Positions 49,792 to 62,301 of a DNA stretch of 64,000 nt are shown one piece after another; the stretch's first letter is position 1; every line of letters starts with the position of its first letter. The stretch is from Microplitis mediator (lineage: Eukaryota > Arthropoda > Insecta > Hymenoptera > Braconidae). Made by a program: the position numbers and the translations under genes. The notes under the pieces were generated by a model. It made no database searches. It saw only the letters and a program-made list of their open reading frames with translations, and was not told the origin of the DNA. The stretch covers positions 5,518,001 to 5,582,000 of the forward strand of contig NC_079975.1 of assembly GCF_029852145.1 (NCBI RefSeq), read 5' to 3'.

Positions 49792-50950
49792 CTGAGTATG
49801 TGTGGTAACGCCCACGTTATTTTTTATTTTTTTAAATATTTTTACTTTTCACTACTTTTATATTATCATATTTTTTTTTATCATCTTACTTTTATTTCCG
49901 AGTCTATTCAATCTGATGAAATAAATTTTTTTTGTAAAAACAAATTATCAACAATAATTTTATAAAATAAAAAGAAGGGAAAAAAATAAATAAAGTAAAC
50001 ATTTTTTGAAGCTTAAGTAAAAGTCTTTCATTGACACTGACTCGTCTAAGGAAGTAGAAAGTTTTGTTTTAGTCAGACATTATAAAAGTAGATATAACTC
50101 AATAAATCAGACGAGACAGTTGAGTAAAAAAACAACGGCTATAGTCGAATGTAAAACTTTCTATACTTTTATTTATCAATCAATTTCTCGTTATAGCTTC
50201 AAATAATTCTCGATAAATAAAAAAAAAAATTTTATCATAAATTTAAATGGAATTAAAAGTTTAAAGTTCTATTAAATAAGTTTTAAAAATTATTAAGATT
50301 GCAACTGTATAAAGAAACTTCGATACTGTGAAGAAAAAAATTAATCCCAGGTATGGAATAATAAATTTGTTAAGTTGTTTTGGTGAAAATAAAAAAATTT
50401 TCAGTAAATAATAATAAAAAAAATAAATAAATTAAATAGTGGGTGAGGTAAAAATAGTTTTTTTTTATTTCATCTATTGAAGAGACTCGTTTTTTTATTG
50501 CTACAAAAAGTAAGATTTAGTGGGAGACCTAAAATCTATAAATTCTGTATATCTAATTCTACGATGATTTGTGAATGAAAGGGCAGGTTGGTTGAACTGG
50601 TTGGTATTTGTAGTTGGAAAGATTATTTCCATAAATAGGATTTTGTTTACTAAGATACGCGATAATAGTTTTTTAGTTTAGATTTATGTACTTATTGAGT
50701 TTGCAAATTACCATAAATTTTAGTGAACCTGAGATCGATTTTTACTCACTGGTTATTAAATTTTACCCGTTCGAGAAATAAAAATATTTCAAATTTATTT
50801 TTTTATGCAAAGTAGAGAGATTATGGGCGAAAATAGACGCGTTTTATTCAATTTATATAAAAAATATGACATGTTCCCTATGTAGTTGAAATAATCGATT
50901 TAATGACTTTGAGATTTAATTTAAAAATTAAACGATAACGGATCTTAGTA

Positions 50951-52001
50951 CACCGAGAGAAATTTATGGTAACCGTTCCTAGTACTTTTATGAAATATCA
51001 TCCCATACCGTTATGGTAATGATTGCTTGGAATTATGGGATATAGGCCCATACTTTCTGGTAAAAGTTCCCATAAGTGTGGGAATAATTCCTATAATTAT
51101 GGTAACAATTCCCATATCGCATGTGAAAGAACTATGGTAATGATTACCATAATATTATGGTAATCGTTCCCATTATACTATGGTACAAGTTACTATAATA
51201 TTATGGTAATGGTTATCATATATTATAGTAACCATTACCATGATATGAGTTAACCATTACCATATATTATGGCAATGGTTACCGTAATGTTATAGTAATG
51301 GTTCCTATAATATTATGGTAATGGTTACTGTATATTATAGTCATGGTTACCATAATGTTATAGTAATGGTTCCTATGATATTATGGTAATGGTTACCATA
51401 TATTATGGGAACCATTATAGTAATGGTTCCTATAATATTATGGTAATGGTTACTGTATATTATAGTAATGGTTACCATAATGTTATAGTAATGGTTCCTA
51501 TGATATTATGGTAATGGTTACCATATATTATGGGAACCATTATAGTAATGGTTCCTATAATATTATGGTAGTGGTTACCATATATTATGGTAATAGTTAC
51601 CATATCATATGGTAATGGTTACCATGTATTATGGTAACCATTACAGTATAATGGTTCTTATAATATTATGGTAATCATTATAGTATTATGGTAACCGTTG
51701 CCATAGCCTTATGGTAATGGTTACCATAATATTATAGTAACCATTACCATAATATTATAGTAACCATTACCATAATATTATAGTAACCATTACCATAATA
51801 TTATAGTAACCATTACCATAAGGTTATGGTAACGGTTGCCATAATATGATGGTAACGATTACTATAATGTTATAGTAATGATAACTATAATATATATGGG
51901 TGCCATTCCTATAATCAATATTTCAAAAAAACCGGTTACCATGCATTATGGGAACCATTCCCATAATATAATGTAATTGTTACCATAAATTTCTCTCCGT
52001 G
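50951..52001. mobile_element. TA-flanked MITE filled with GGTAATGGTTACCAT satellite
   Basis: TA at 50949-50950 and 52002-52003. Ends CACCGAGAGAAATTTATGGT and CATAAATTTCTCTCCGTG. The interior of about 1 kb is a degenerate array of self-complementary words such as GGTAATGGTTACCATAATAT and GTAACCATTACCAT. Confidence 0.8.
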
Positions 52002-52823
52002 TACATGAGAAAAAAATTGGTCATCAAAATACGTAGATTCTGTTAAATTAAATTAACAAATTTTTTTTTTGTTGAAACTCTGATAAAATTAATGATAGGC
52101 ATTAATAAAATTTGACAAAGATTATTTTTAATTAGCGGCAGATTGTCATCTAACGTAAAAACAAAACGCTTTAGCAAAATCAAAAATTTTTTTGAATAGC
52201 AGGTAATTTTCACTATTGACAAGTTTTACTAATTGTTGACAAATAGTAATCGAGACACGTCCAGCAAAAAATTAATAATTTTTTATACATTTATATATAA
52301 GACACCCTAGGATTACTCTAAATTATAAAGTAACTTTTCGTAAAAAAAATCATCTCCACAAATACTTTTCTACTAGTAGTTTACAAATTTAAACCGTATA
52401 ATTTTGTAAACGTAGAGGAACTGACTCGGTGTTAATTATCTCACAAGCTAGCCTTGCACATCAAGAAGCATTGATAGTACGAGGATCAATGCTACAATCT
52501 AATCGTGTAAATCGACCTGTTATGTCCGAGTTGTCCTATAGTACCCAATAAATACAAACTAGCAACAACATCGCACACAAAACTATCCTGTACAAATTCT
52601 AAGTATATATGTTTGTATCAATGTACATATATACACCTATATATGTATGTCTACATGTGTGTGATTCCATTGCTCAACAAAGTAAATGCTTTAAATACGT
52701 TCGATAACGAGATATATATGCATACTTGAGAATTTCGACGGGAAAATAAACTTCCGTATATCCCCTTCATTCCCACTAACAAGGCCTATATATCTACCTA
52801 TGATATTATCATTATTATTTCTG

Positions 52824-52826
<3 letters not shown>

Positions 52827-52921
<95 letters not shown>

Positions 52922-52938
52922 GTTATTATTATTATTTG
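52827..52938. repeat. TTA microsatellite
   Basis: About 37 TTA units. Produces poly-Leu/poly-Asn shadows in the open frames, not real proteins. Confidence 0.95.
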
Positions 52939-53029
52939 TTCTCGTGACCTTGATGGTTGGTATCGAGACCTTCCTCATTGTCCGCGGTAAATTTAATCGA
53001 TCGTAAAAACCAATCATATTTTTTTGTCA

Positions 53030-53036
<7 letters not shown>

Positions 53037-53094
<58 letters not shown>
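53037..53094. repeat. TA microsatellite
   Basis: About 29 uninterrupted TA units. Confidence 0.95.
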
Positions 53095-53097
<3 letters not shown>

Positions 53098-53639
53098 GCA
53101 ATCATAATATTTGATAATCTTTTCATTGAATTTATATTTATTTATTTATTTAATAATAATAATTATCAGTATTTAAATTAATAAAATAAATATACACATA
53201 ACGACAAAACATTCATAACTGTTAACAATGAATAAACAATAATAATAAGACAGATAATTACACAGATAAACATCAACATGATGCAAAGATACAGACAATG
53301 ACTATTTTATAATAATAATAATAATAATAATAATGATAATATTAATAAATAATAAATATATACGATAATGACAATAATTAATTACTGTAAGCAATCATAG
53401 TGATAAAAACTTTAAGCACAAGTATATATATGCGTCAATCTACGTAATATTGAAATAGATTTTAAAAATGAACTGTTAAGTAAACAAGAATTCAAAAATA
53501 TTCATTTAGTTTTCGATCTTGTCAATTCAAATATTTTGTGTGTTTTTATATTTCCACGGTGTTTTTATTTATTTATAGTTCGCTATTCAGAGTTGAATGA
53601 ATACCAATATCATTATTTTTATTACGTATCTAAATTCTG

Positions 53640-53760
53640 ACAGTTCGATGCGAATTATTCGATTCAAAATTCGAACCGAGGATTAATACTGGATTCAATA
53701 CAAATATTTCGCAAGTAGGAACTATTTGCTCACCCCTCATATATATCTACAGTATCATTA
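53640..53760. repeat. Degenerate TTCGAA-type repeat
   Basis: TTCGATGCGAATTATTCGAT, AAATTCGAACCGAGG and TTTGCTCACCCCTCA resemble a shrunken copy of the element at 54813-55487. Confidence 0.4.
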
Positions 53761-54374
53761 AATATATATAACGTGTCTGGGTTAGGTTGAATTATTTTTT
53801 AATGTGTTTTAAAGTGATTAAATTAAATAAAACAGGGTAATCTTTGTGAATAAGATATATATATACATACATACATATATGTATGTATATATAAATGGTA
53901 TTCTATTAGTATTAAAAAGCAAGATTATGATTACAGTAATTTGGCATAACGCCAACGAAGTCTATACTAAAATTTTTTCTTATCTCTATACTAAATATAT
54001 ATGCATATATGTATACATTCATATATCCACATATATATGTATATAACATGCCTAAAGGCTTTTTCCGTTAGCTTATAACCATTCTCGTGTTAACGACATA
54101 CCTTTTCGTCTCTATTTAGTTCTATTCACTATTCATTGGTTAAAAGATAACCGAGTTAATAGCCATTTTACTAAGTATCAAATCTTATCTTTTATCTTTA
54201 TCTTATAAACTTTTTCATGCCATATTATTTGTCATAATTTATAATGTATGTCTATTTTTATTTTTATTACATCCATTAACTTTTTTCCCATATTTAATTT
54301 CAACCCACAGATACATTATTGTGTTTTTATTATTCCATTTATTATAATTTATTTTTATAACATTTGATTTTTTT

Positions 54375-54575
54375 CTAAACGTATCTTTGGTTTCTGTTTT
54401 TTACCTGATACCGGATGAATGGAACAAAAAATCCAAAATAAAAAATAAAGGAACTTATCGACCATATCCCTATTATTTGTAGAACCGTGAATATTTCACT
54501 GGGGATACATCCCAATTCTCTACGGGTTAATAAATGTTCATTCACTCCTCGATGAACTTGCAATTGCAATGCCAA
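54375..54575 (-). other. Unidentified minus-strand open frame with a donor-like site
   Basis: Reads ALQLQVHRGVNEHLLTRREL, GCIPSEIFTVLQ, then a hydrophobic stretch IGIWSISSFIFYFGFFVPFI and RYQ just before CAG|gtaaaa. It begins without an ATG (TTG codons) and has a stop 3 codons upstream, so as a gene it would need an upstream acceptor. A possible membrane-protein exon or chance; no family recognised. Confidence 0.15.
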
Positions 54576-54812
54576 ATTATCTCAACGGTTTAAAATTCTT
54601 TACTCATTCCATGTTTATTATCCCCCTAAAATAATTCATAGTTGTTAAACGATTTTAATACTTCACACTCTTTCTTTTATTTATCGACCAAGAAATTTTT
54701 TTTATTGCTTTGATTTTATTATTGAATGCTGTATCATTATTTTGCAAGCTGATTTTGCCCGACAGTCATCATTTTATTCGGAATTTTGTGGATAAAATCT
54801 TAGTCTTGAATA

Positions 54813-55487
54813 GGGGTGTGCGAATATCATTTGATTCGAAATTCGAACCGAATATTCGAGTGATTCGAATTATTCAAATAGTTCGAATAGTTCGAATTAT
54901 TTGAATAATTTGAATAGTTCGAATTATTTGAATAATTCGAATAGTTCAAATAATTGTCTTGTGCTCTTAAATTAATCGATTTCGATGGAAAAGTTGTCTT
55001 GTTCGGATGTATTTGACAATTTGAATATTTTTTTCATAGAACTCATTACTCAAATAATAAAAGTTTTATTCTAAAAAAAGTGTCATCCGGTCATATCTGG
55101 AATGAAAAGGTAAATTTCGTATTTTCATTCGGAAATTCTACATAAATTAAATAAGACATGCTATACGGCAAAATTTTTTTTAATTTTCCATGTCAGACAG
55201 TCTGCAAGATCTCTTAGAAATTCGATTTTCGAAAATCGGACCGAAACCAATAATTTCCCGAACTTTTGAAAATTTCTAATTTTCTTAGCGGGAAGTAAAA
55301 AATGTCGATAATTACGACGAATACGAATTATTCTTTAATTTAATAATCAGTTTATTATTTGGTTTGAATTCAGATTATTTGAAAAATTTGAACTATTCGA
55401 ATAATTCGAACTATTCGAAGATTTCGAACTATTCGAAGATTTCGATTCGAGACGAATAATTCGTAAATTCGAATATTTGCACACCCC
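54813..55487. mobile_element. GGGGTGTGCGAATAT element with TTCGAA arrays
   Basis: TA at 54811-54812 and 55488-55489. Ends GGGGTGTGCGAATAT and AATATTTGCACACCCC. Arms consist of AATTCGAATAGTTCGAA words. A fragment of another family is inserted near 55225-55300. Confidence 0.75.
55225..55300 (-). repeat. Fragment of the CCCGCTAAGAAAATT-type family
   Basis: AAAATCGGACCGAAACCAAT and TTTTCTTAGCGGGAAGT match the reversed start of the dispersed element (compare 43240-43318). Nested inside 54813-55487. Confidence 0.6.
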
Positions 55488-56680
55488 TAGTCTGGAATTT
55501 TTTCTATAGATGTCGCACATTAATTTTTGTTTTTTCCGCTATACTTAACGCGATATACCTTGAACTGATGCGAAAATTTTCGTCATAAAGGCCAATTTTC
55601 TCATTTTCATTTCATTTTTTTTTTTGTCACTACCTACTTTTTTTTTTTTTTTTTTTTTTTTAATATTACATACTTCATGAGCGTTTATTTTTAAAAAGGA
55701 AATCTCTACTCAAAGCTAGGTATACGCTTTCGAGATGAAGTCGAAGTGTTCTTTCGGTTATGATGGATGAAGAATGAGGGTGGGTTGAAGTTGAGTAAAG
55801 AGGGAATATATAGCACTAAGTACTCGGAGAGCAGTAGAGAGGTTCTCAGAGGATGTGAATAAAAGAAAATGAGCGAAAAGACATAATATATATGATATGA
55901 AAAAAACACGTATGTATACTCAAAAAATCCCCATGTGTATTATGTAGAAGGAAACAAAGAACTGCCAAAAAATATAATTAAAAAAAAAAATTCAGATTTT
56001 TAATTTCAACATTTTTTTAATTAGAATTTTTTTAATTTAGCGAAAGACTAGAGGTACTTTTTTTCATTTTTGAAAAAATTTAATCAACAGTGATTTTAAT
56101 TCATTTAGTACAAGGGCTCGCGAAGCATTTATCATTATTCTTGGTTCAGTTATTTTCAATCTGTTGAGAATTCAATTAATTCAATTCATTAGACCGAATC
56201 AATTAAATCTACGATTTCAATTCAAGTAAACTCAATTAATTTTTCATCCACACAGTCAATCTAAATTTTAATTTGCTTTTTATATATGTATAAATATATA
56301 TCAAACAAGATGCCACAAGAAATATCAACTTGTAAATATTCATTAAAAAGTTTTCATATATTTATTTATGTATAGATATATGTCTATTAGAGTGGTCCTT
56401 AAAAGGGTGATTTTTTAAATTTTTTACGATCGTTTCTCAAATGGTTCCAAGTGCAGAAAAAAAATGTCCCTTAAGGTTTCAGCTCTTAATTCTAAACACG
56501 TGGGAACATGTGACGCAAATTATTATTGTGACTTTAATAATTTTTTTTTGGCTTCATATTTTCGTCCATAAACGTCAAATGTGGAACATTGCTAGTAGGG
56601 GAGAGTGGGGAAAAATGGGGCCCATAATAAAAGCAATTTTGCCCCTAGGAGCCCATATCGTTCCACTCTTCTCTACATCT

Positions 56681-57443
56681 GAATCGTTTATTTGAGAAAC
56701 CCCATAAGTCATGCCTTTTACGAAATTGGGTTTTTTACATTTTTGGGTTCTTTGGATGTCCCTCAATAGAAATCAATCAAAATATGCATCAAATCAGCGT
56801 TGAAAAAAAAATTAACCGGGTGACAGCAATTTAATTTAATTGAGAAATCCCATAAGTCAATGACTCAAATGAACATATGCAGTTTTAGTTTTACAGAAAT
56901 AACTTTTTTTTATTTTTTATTTAAAATTCGCGCTTTTTTGGGAAATTAATTTCAAATGTTGTTTTATTGTTGACTGTTATATGACTAATTAAAATGTTTA
57001 AATTAATTATTATTTTTTGTTATTTCTGAGTTTCAGAGTTCAAATACATATTTAACACTTCATTTTATTAGTTTAATAAATGATTTGAGTGAAAACATTT
57101 AAAAAAACAGTGATTTTATAACTTTTTTTTCCGTTTGCACCCAAAAAAAAAAATTCTCGACTGAAGGTAAATATTCTTGATTCAAGAAAATTTTTTTGGA
57201 GACCTAAATTTTCTCAGATAAAGTAGAAACCCCATAAGTCAATCAACTTTAAACAATTTTTCTAAGTAGTTTCAGTTAAAAAATTAAATTTTTCTTGTTG
57301 GAATCTTTTTCAGAGACGCTAACATTATTGTATCCAATTATTTATATATTATTTTAATGTCAAGTTTCTCCAAAAAAATGGTTTTTGTGTTTCCTGAAAA
57401 ATTTCGTTTTCTTGACTTATGGGGTTTCTCAAATAAACGATTC
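56681..57443 (+). mobile_element. GAATCGTTTATTTGAG TIR family, copy C
   Basis: TIR GAATCGTTTATTTGAGAAAC / GTTTCTCAAATAAACGATTC, with a perfect 4-bp duplication ATCT. Same orientation and interior as copy B, plus an inserted piece at 57138-57226 and a short internal repeat of the CCCATAAGTCA motif near 56847. Confidence 0.85.
57138..57226 (-). repeat. Half of the TTGAATCAAG MITE inserted in copy C
   Basis: CACCCAAAAAAAAAAATTCT, CGACTGAAGGTAAATATTCT and following bases match the reverse complement of about 59291-59383, the right half of the MITE at 59183-59383. It replaces a few bases (GTTGAG) present in copy B. Confidence 0.65.
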
Positions 57444-58725
57444 ATCTATAGAATTATCTATTTTTTGCATGACAAATATTCTAATAGGATCTACATACTC
57501 TTGAAATATCACACATTGACTTTTAAAAATTTTTCTTTGCCTTTTTAAAAAAATTTATTTTATTTAGTATTCAATGAAATTAAAAAGCAGGCAATAAATG
57601 AGCAGATGTATAGATGTACCATCAATGTGGGACACTTTACGTTTTGAAAAGTGGATATAGAGTAAAAAAATTTATATAAATCATAGAAAAATTTTTACAC
57701 GTGTTCCCTTTGAAAGAAAAACTGAAACCTTGAAGGAATTTTTTTCCGTATACGTGACCGCTTGAGATGTGGTCATCAAAAATTTAAAAAATTGCCCTTT
57801 TTAGGACCATAATGTACTCGAAGATAAATCAATTGAAACGGTCTTATCTATAATGAGAATTACCATAAAAGGCGCTAGTAATAAATTCAATTGAGAAATG
57901 AAACCTCGAAGCGGCCTCTCACGTTAACAAAAAAATGCAGTAATGAAAAATTTCCCTTGACCTGTTTAGTTTGCCAACAGTCGTTGAATTAAGCTCTCTA
58001 CTCTACTCTTTGGTTTTCCATCACATTTACTCGTCGGTAACATATGTTTCCTTTTTTTCACAAGATAATCACCATGTCGGCAAAGTAGACTTTCTACTAA
58101 AAAATTTATCAACATTTTTTTTTAAATCGACCACATTTTCTAATAAAAAAGTTTCATATGGAATAAAATTTAAACCTACTAATTTTTTTTTTTTTCTAGA
58201 TAATTTCTAATTATAATTAATATGAATTAAATTAATCGATAATTCCTTGTGCAGTTTATTAAATCGTTTAGTATAATGAGATTATGATTTAATGCATACA
58301 TGAATTAATATGTTTTAGCAACATAAATATTTTACCCCGCATAACTGATTTCAATGCATTAACAATATTTTGATGAAAGGAAATATCTATTATCCGGTAG
58401 ATTGGAGTAATATAACATAGCGTATGTTGTATTTAAAGTGTCTACTTAAGCGCGGATTATGTCAAGTCAAGTGTGAACACAACATATGATTTTTTTTCTC
58501 TTTCGCTATTATTCGTATTCAGTATGCAATGATAATGTAATATAAAGTCAATTATAACTAATATGATTTCTCTAAGTAACAGAATTATTTTAACTTGTAG
58601 TATTTCTTTGTAATTAGTTACTTTTCATAGTACTAGCATTGAAAATTCAAGCTTCAGTGTCTTTACAGCCAGTCAAAACAAGATAATTTCAGTCGAATGC
58701 CGCGAACAAATATTAGCAAACGCGT

Positions 58726-58828
58726 AAATTGCGAATGCCTTCAGTCAGTGGGCAGAAACAAATGCGTTTCGTCCCTTGTGAAGAAACAAATAATGTTTCT
58801 GCCCGCTGACTGAAGGCATTCGCAATTT
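58726..58828. repeat. Palindrome with arms of about 45 bp
   Basis: AAATTGCGAATGCCTTCAGT ... pairs with ... ACTGAAGGCATTCGCAATTT, around a loop of about 10 bases near 58772-58782. The paralogous segment at about 59680-59750 keeps only weak traces (GGGCAGAAACAA, GTTTCTAGCTGCTGAC). Confidence 0.7.
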
Positions 58829-59182
58829 CAACTCGGATACGCGTCGTTTGTTCAACAGTAATTTCAGAACATTAATTTTATTTTCACTATGTCTGCACCG
58901 AAAGTTTAAATTCCTTGGAAAATAAATGATAAAAATTAGCGCATGTGCCATTTTTTCGATAAATAGAGACAAAAATTTAAACTTTCAGGTGTAGATACAG
59001 TGAAAAATTGTGTACATACCACAGAGGAAAGTAGGGACAAACCAACCCACGTGTTTTTCACCCCCACATTCGGCTCGAGTGGATGATTATATACGCGAGC
59101 TGTAATCTTCTACTTTCCTCCCTTGGTATGTAATATACTTTTCATGATACCAGCATCGAAGCTTGAAGTTTCAATGTCTTTA

Positions 59183-59383
59183 CACAGAAAAAACAGATAT
59201 CTTGAGTCAAGAAAATATTTTTGAAGACAAACGTTTTCGGGAACCAAGTCAAGATTTTCTTGAGCCAAAAGAATTCGTCTTGGTTGGAGAAGATTTCTAC
59301 TTTATCTGAGAAAATTTGGGTCTCCAAAAAAATTTTCTTGAATCAAGAATATTTACCTTCAGTCGAGAATTTTTTTTTGTGTG
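59183..59383. mobile_element. TA-flanked MITE with TTGAATCAAG motifs
   Basis: TA at 59181-59182 and 59384-59385. Ends CACAGAAAAAACAGATATCT and AATTTTTTTTTGTGTG. Contains CTTGAGTCAAGAAAAT and TTCTTGAATCAAGAAT. The first copy of the duplication (GTCTTTACAGCC near 58663) shows the site without the insertion. Confidence 0.8.
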
Positions 59384-59435
59384 TACAGTCCGTCGAAACA
59401 AGCTAATTTCAAGCCGATGCTGCAAACAACTGGTA

Positions 59436-59678
59436 CACTAATAAAAAAGTTGACTTGATTTAAGAGAAAAAATATTGAACCAAGAATAGCATTTTAAAGA
59501 AAATGATTTTCTTGAGTCAAGTGAAAAAATTCTTGAACCAAGAGAAATTTAATTAAACCAAGAATAATTTTATGGCTCAAAAATTTTTTTCTCTTGACTC
59601 AAGAAAATCATTTCCTTCAAAATGCTATTCTTGGTTCAATATTGTTTCTCTTGAATCAAGTCAACTTTTTTATCAGTG
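59436..59678. mobile_element. TA-flanked foldback with GACTTGATT/AATCAAGTC arms
   Basis: TA at 59434-59435 and 59679-59680. Arms CACTAATAAAAAAGTTGACT and AGTCAACTTTTTTATCAGTG pair across almost the whole 243 bp. The related first copy reads ATATTAGCAAACGCG where this copy has CTGG-TA-insertion-TA-GCGAATTCG, giving an empty site. Confidence 0.85.
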
Positions 59679-59790
59679 TAGCGAATTCGTAATTTAAAAA
59701 TACCTTTATACAGCGGGCAGAAACAATTGTGTTTCTAGCTGCTGACACTGAATCTTGAAATTCCGATGCAGGTAATCATGAAAAATATAG

Positions 59791-59907
59791 TGTGTGACTC
59801 AGGATAAAAAACGATTTCAGACTGCGGGTGATGTTAGCCCTCGCCTGCGGCTCGGACAGCCAACCTCACCCTAGTCTGAAATTGTCTTGTTTCATCCGTT
59901 GTCACAC
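59791..59907. repeat. GC-cored palindrome, copy 2
   Basis: Arms TGTGTGAC...ACGATTTCAGACT and AGTCTGAAATTGTCTTG...GTCACAC, around a core GATGTTAGCCCTCGCCTGCG then GCTCGGACAGCC. The core matches copy 1 (1337-1449, minus strand) at most positions. Confidence 0.65.
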
Positions 59908-62301
59908 AAAATACTAATAAATACATAATGGGAGCCGCGCTCGAAATTAAATTTTTATAAAGTAAAAAGTTTTTGAAAATTTGTGAATAATGAGCTTCTA
60001 TTATATTTGTGACATATTTAGTTAATCGACAATTATATTAGATTTTAAAAAATATATTTAACTATAAAAAATATAAAACAGAATATAAATATTATTTTAA
60101 ATATAATATTGACAATTGAATTATCAATATTAAAATATAATTAAATTGGGTAGACGGCGACGGGAGCTATTGATAAATTTATTTAAATTAAAATTTCGAT
60201 GCGAAATATAAGAGGATATTGAACATGAGAGGCTGGTCAATTATACAAGTGCTTTTAATTTGTCTGTGGTGATTTTAATTTTTTTACCTCTCATTGTTTT
60301 GTCTCGTCGCTTCTATTATTTTATCCAATTTTTTTTTTATTCACTAATACTCTTATCAGAGCCAATATTTACGAACTTATTTTAAATATAAAATATCATG
60401 TGATACAGTTTCGAGTATCATCGCACGGGCTTTCAAGAAATTTCTGATGTATTGAATTTTCTGCTTTGGGGTTCAACGGCTCGAATAAAATATCAAACAA
60501 TATGAATTTTTATTATAAAAGAGTACAATCACTTTTTATTATTATCATTATTATTTATCGAATTTCACCATTAAATTTTTGTCCAAAACGATTTATTTAT
60601 TTCGGGCGAAATTTTTCGTGCAGAAAAAACAGAATACCCATTAGCTATTCATTTAATTATCATTTGTCGTTATTATCAAATTGTATCGTTCAATAATACT
60701 TATAAGTTACCGGAACAAAAGTTATAAAATGATCGATTTCTATTTTTATTCCGCATGAATGTTTAATAGTTTATAGCTTCTCTACATTGTCATAAAGAGT
60801 TTCAATGAAGTTGTAACATTTAATTAAACAAAAATAATTTTTTTCCTTTTTCGAAATAATTGAATATTTAATTAACAATTTAACTTTTTTTACTAGGGCT
60901 CACGATAAAAAATTTAAATAATTTAGTGATAAATCGATATGTGTTACATAATATAGAGAATATTAATGATAATTATTTAAATCCAGATTAAGGAAAAATA
61001 ATAAAAATAATAATAATGAACTACTAATTAGTAATATTAATTAATAATTGATACTACAGTGGTATGGACATTTGACATTCGATTGATTGTGCAATAATCA
61101 GTCTTGTATTGTGTCCTTCATTATGGAGAGTAATTACCCATTTAAATCGATTCACTCACGGTCACAGCAGTCTTATTACCCCAATCAATATTGTCAACAA
61201 TTTATTTTAATGTTAATTATTTTTACTTTTTAATAGATTTTTTTTTTTTCATTTTCACTTTTTTACAGAAAAAATTCTACACTAGTTTTGTGACGAGTAA
61301 AAATCTATAGATTTGTAACGGAAAATTATATCATCAAAAAAAATAAAAAAATTACGGTATTATAAAATTACAATACCTGTCATAACGTATTGTAAAATGA
61401 AAAATATTTTTGATAGTGAGCTCAATACTTTTTTTTAATTTTACAGCTTAAAGATTAATGCGGATTAATTTTTTTTTTTATTTTAAATTGAACTTTTTCA
61501 TCTTTCATTCAATTCAACAATTTTATACGTCACTATAAATTCAATAAAGATTTAAATTTTTTCATGAAATTCTGTTTCATTTCGAGTTTGAGAGTCGATA
61601 AATTTGGATTACGAGAGTTATAGTACACTGTCAGTACATATGTATGTATAAAATAAGGCCTCTTATATATAACATTGACATATATATGTATGGAGACGAA
61701 TATTAATTAAGAAGCAATGCACATATATATTAATTTCAATATTACGAGTATATATCGACATGTGCAAATAAATATGTGATAATTATAGACTTCAATAAAA
61801 GCTCAGAAATTTAAATTTCTTAGACGATTCAAAAAATATAGATATGTACAAAAATTGGTTAATTAAATCACACAGTGTATTATACAGCGATAGAAATTTA
61901 TGTGAACGTAAATATAAATATATCGTATTACAGATGCCATAAGAGTGTATGCTAACCAAAGATACCATGGAAAAGATATTATTAGGGGGTATAAATTTTT
62001 TTTTAATCAAGATTTTATGTAACGATAAATAATAAAAAAAAATTTTCGAAAATTGCATCTGTGGCTTTTTTAATTTTCTACATGTGCATATTTGTAGTTT
62101 AGTTTTTTTTTTTCAATTGATTTGTTGAATAAAAATTCAAAAATTGTTAATTGTCTTCTAACTTCGCAATCATGAATTATAAAAAAAAAATAAAAAGATT
62201 AAAAATTTTTTTTTAATGGCGCCCTTATGATTCCTGGAATAGGTACTGTAAGAACCTATAAAATATTTCAAAATTTTGATCTAATAATTTTTTTATTTCT
62301 A

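Larger units (their letters stand above)
56390..57812. mobile_element. GAGTGGTCCTTAAAAGGG element hosting copy C
   Basis: The left end GAGTGGTCCTTAAAAGGG is mirrored by CCCTTTTTAGGACCAT near 57795-57810. Inner parts also match (CTTAAGGTTTCAG and CTGAAACCTTGAAGG). About half of it is the younger insertion 56681-57443. Confidence 0.5.
58622..59770 (+). repeat. Diverged segmental duplication with one copy split by MITEs
   Basis: First copy from about 58622 (CATAGTACTAGCATTGAAAA ... GTGTCTTTACAG ... ACAAGATAATTTCAG). Second from about 59139 (CATGATACCAGCATCGAAGC ... ATGTCTTTACA ... ACAAGCTAATTTCAAG). The second copy has insertions 59183-59383 and 59436-59678 and resumes as GCGAATTCGTAATTT. Confidence 0.65.

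Noticed and set aside
49558..49795. Plus-strand frames over the GC-rich island as a separate gene
   Set aside because: A plus-strand exon is possible, but the minus frame spans exactly 71 codons between plausible splice sites in a phase that fits SK, so it was preferred with low confidence.
52691..53181. Long poly-Asn, poly-Leu and Ile-Tyr frames
   Set aside because: They are translations of TTA and TA microsatellites.
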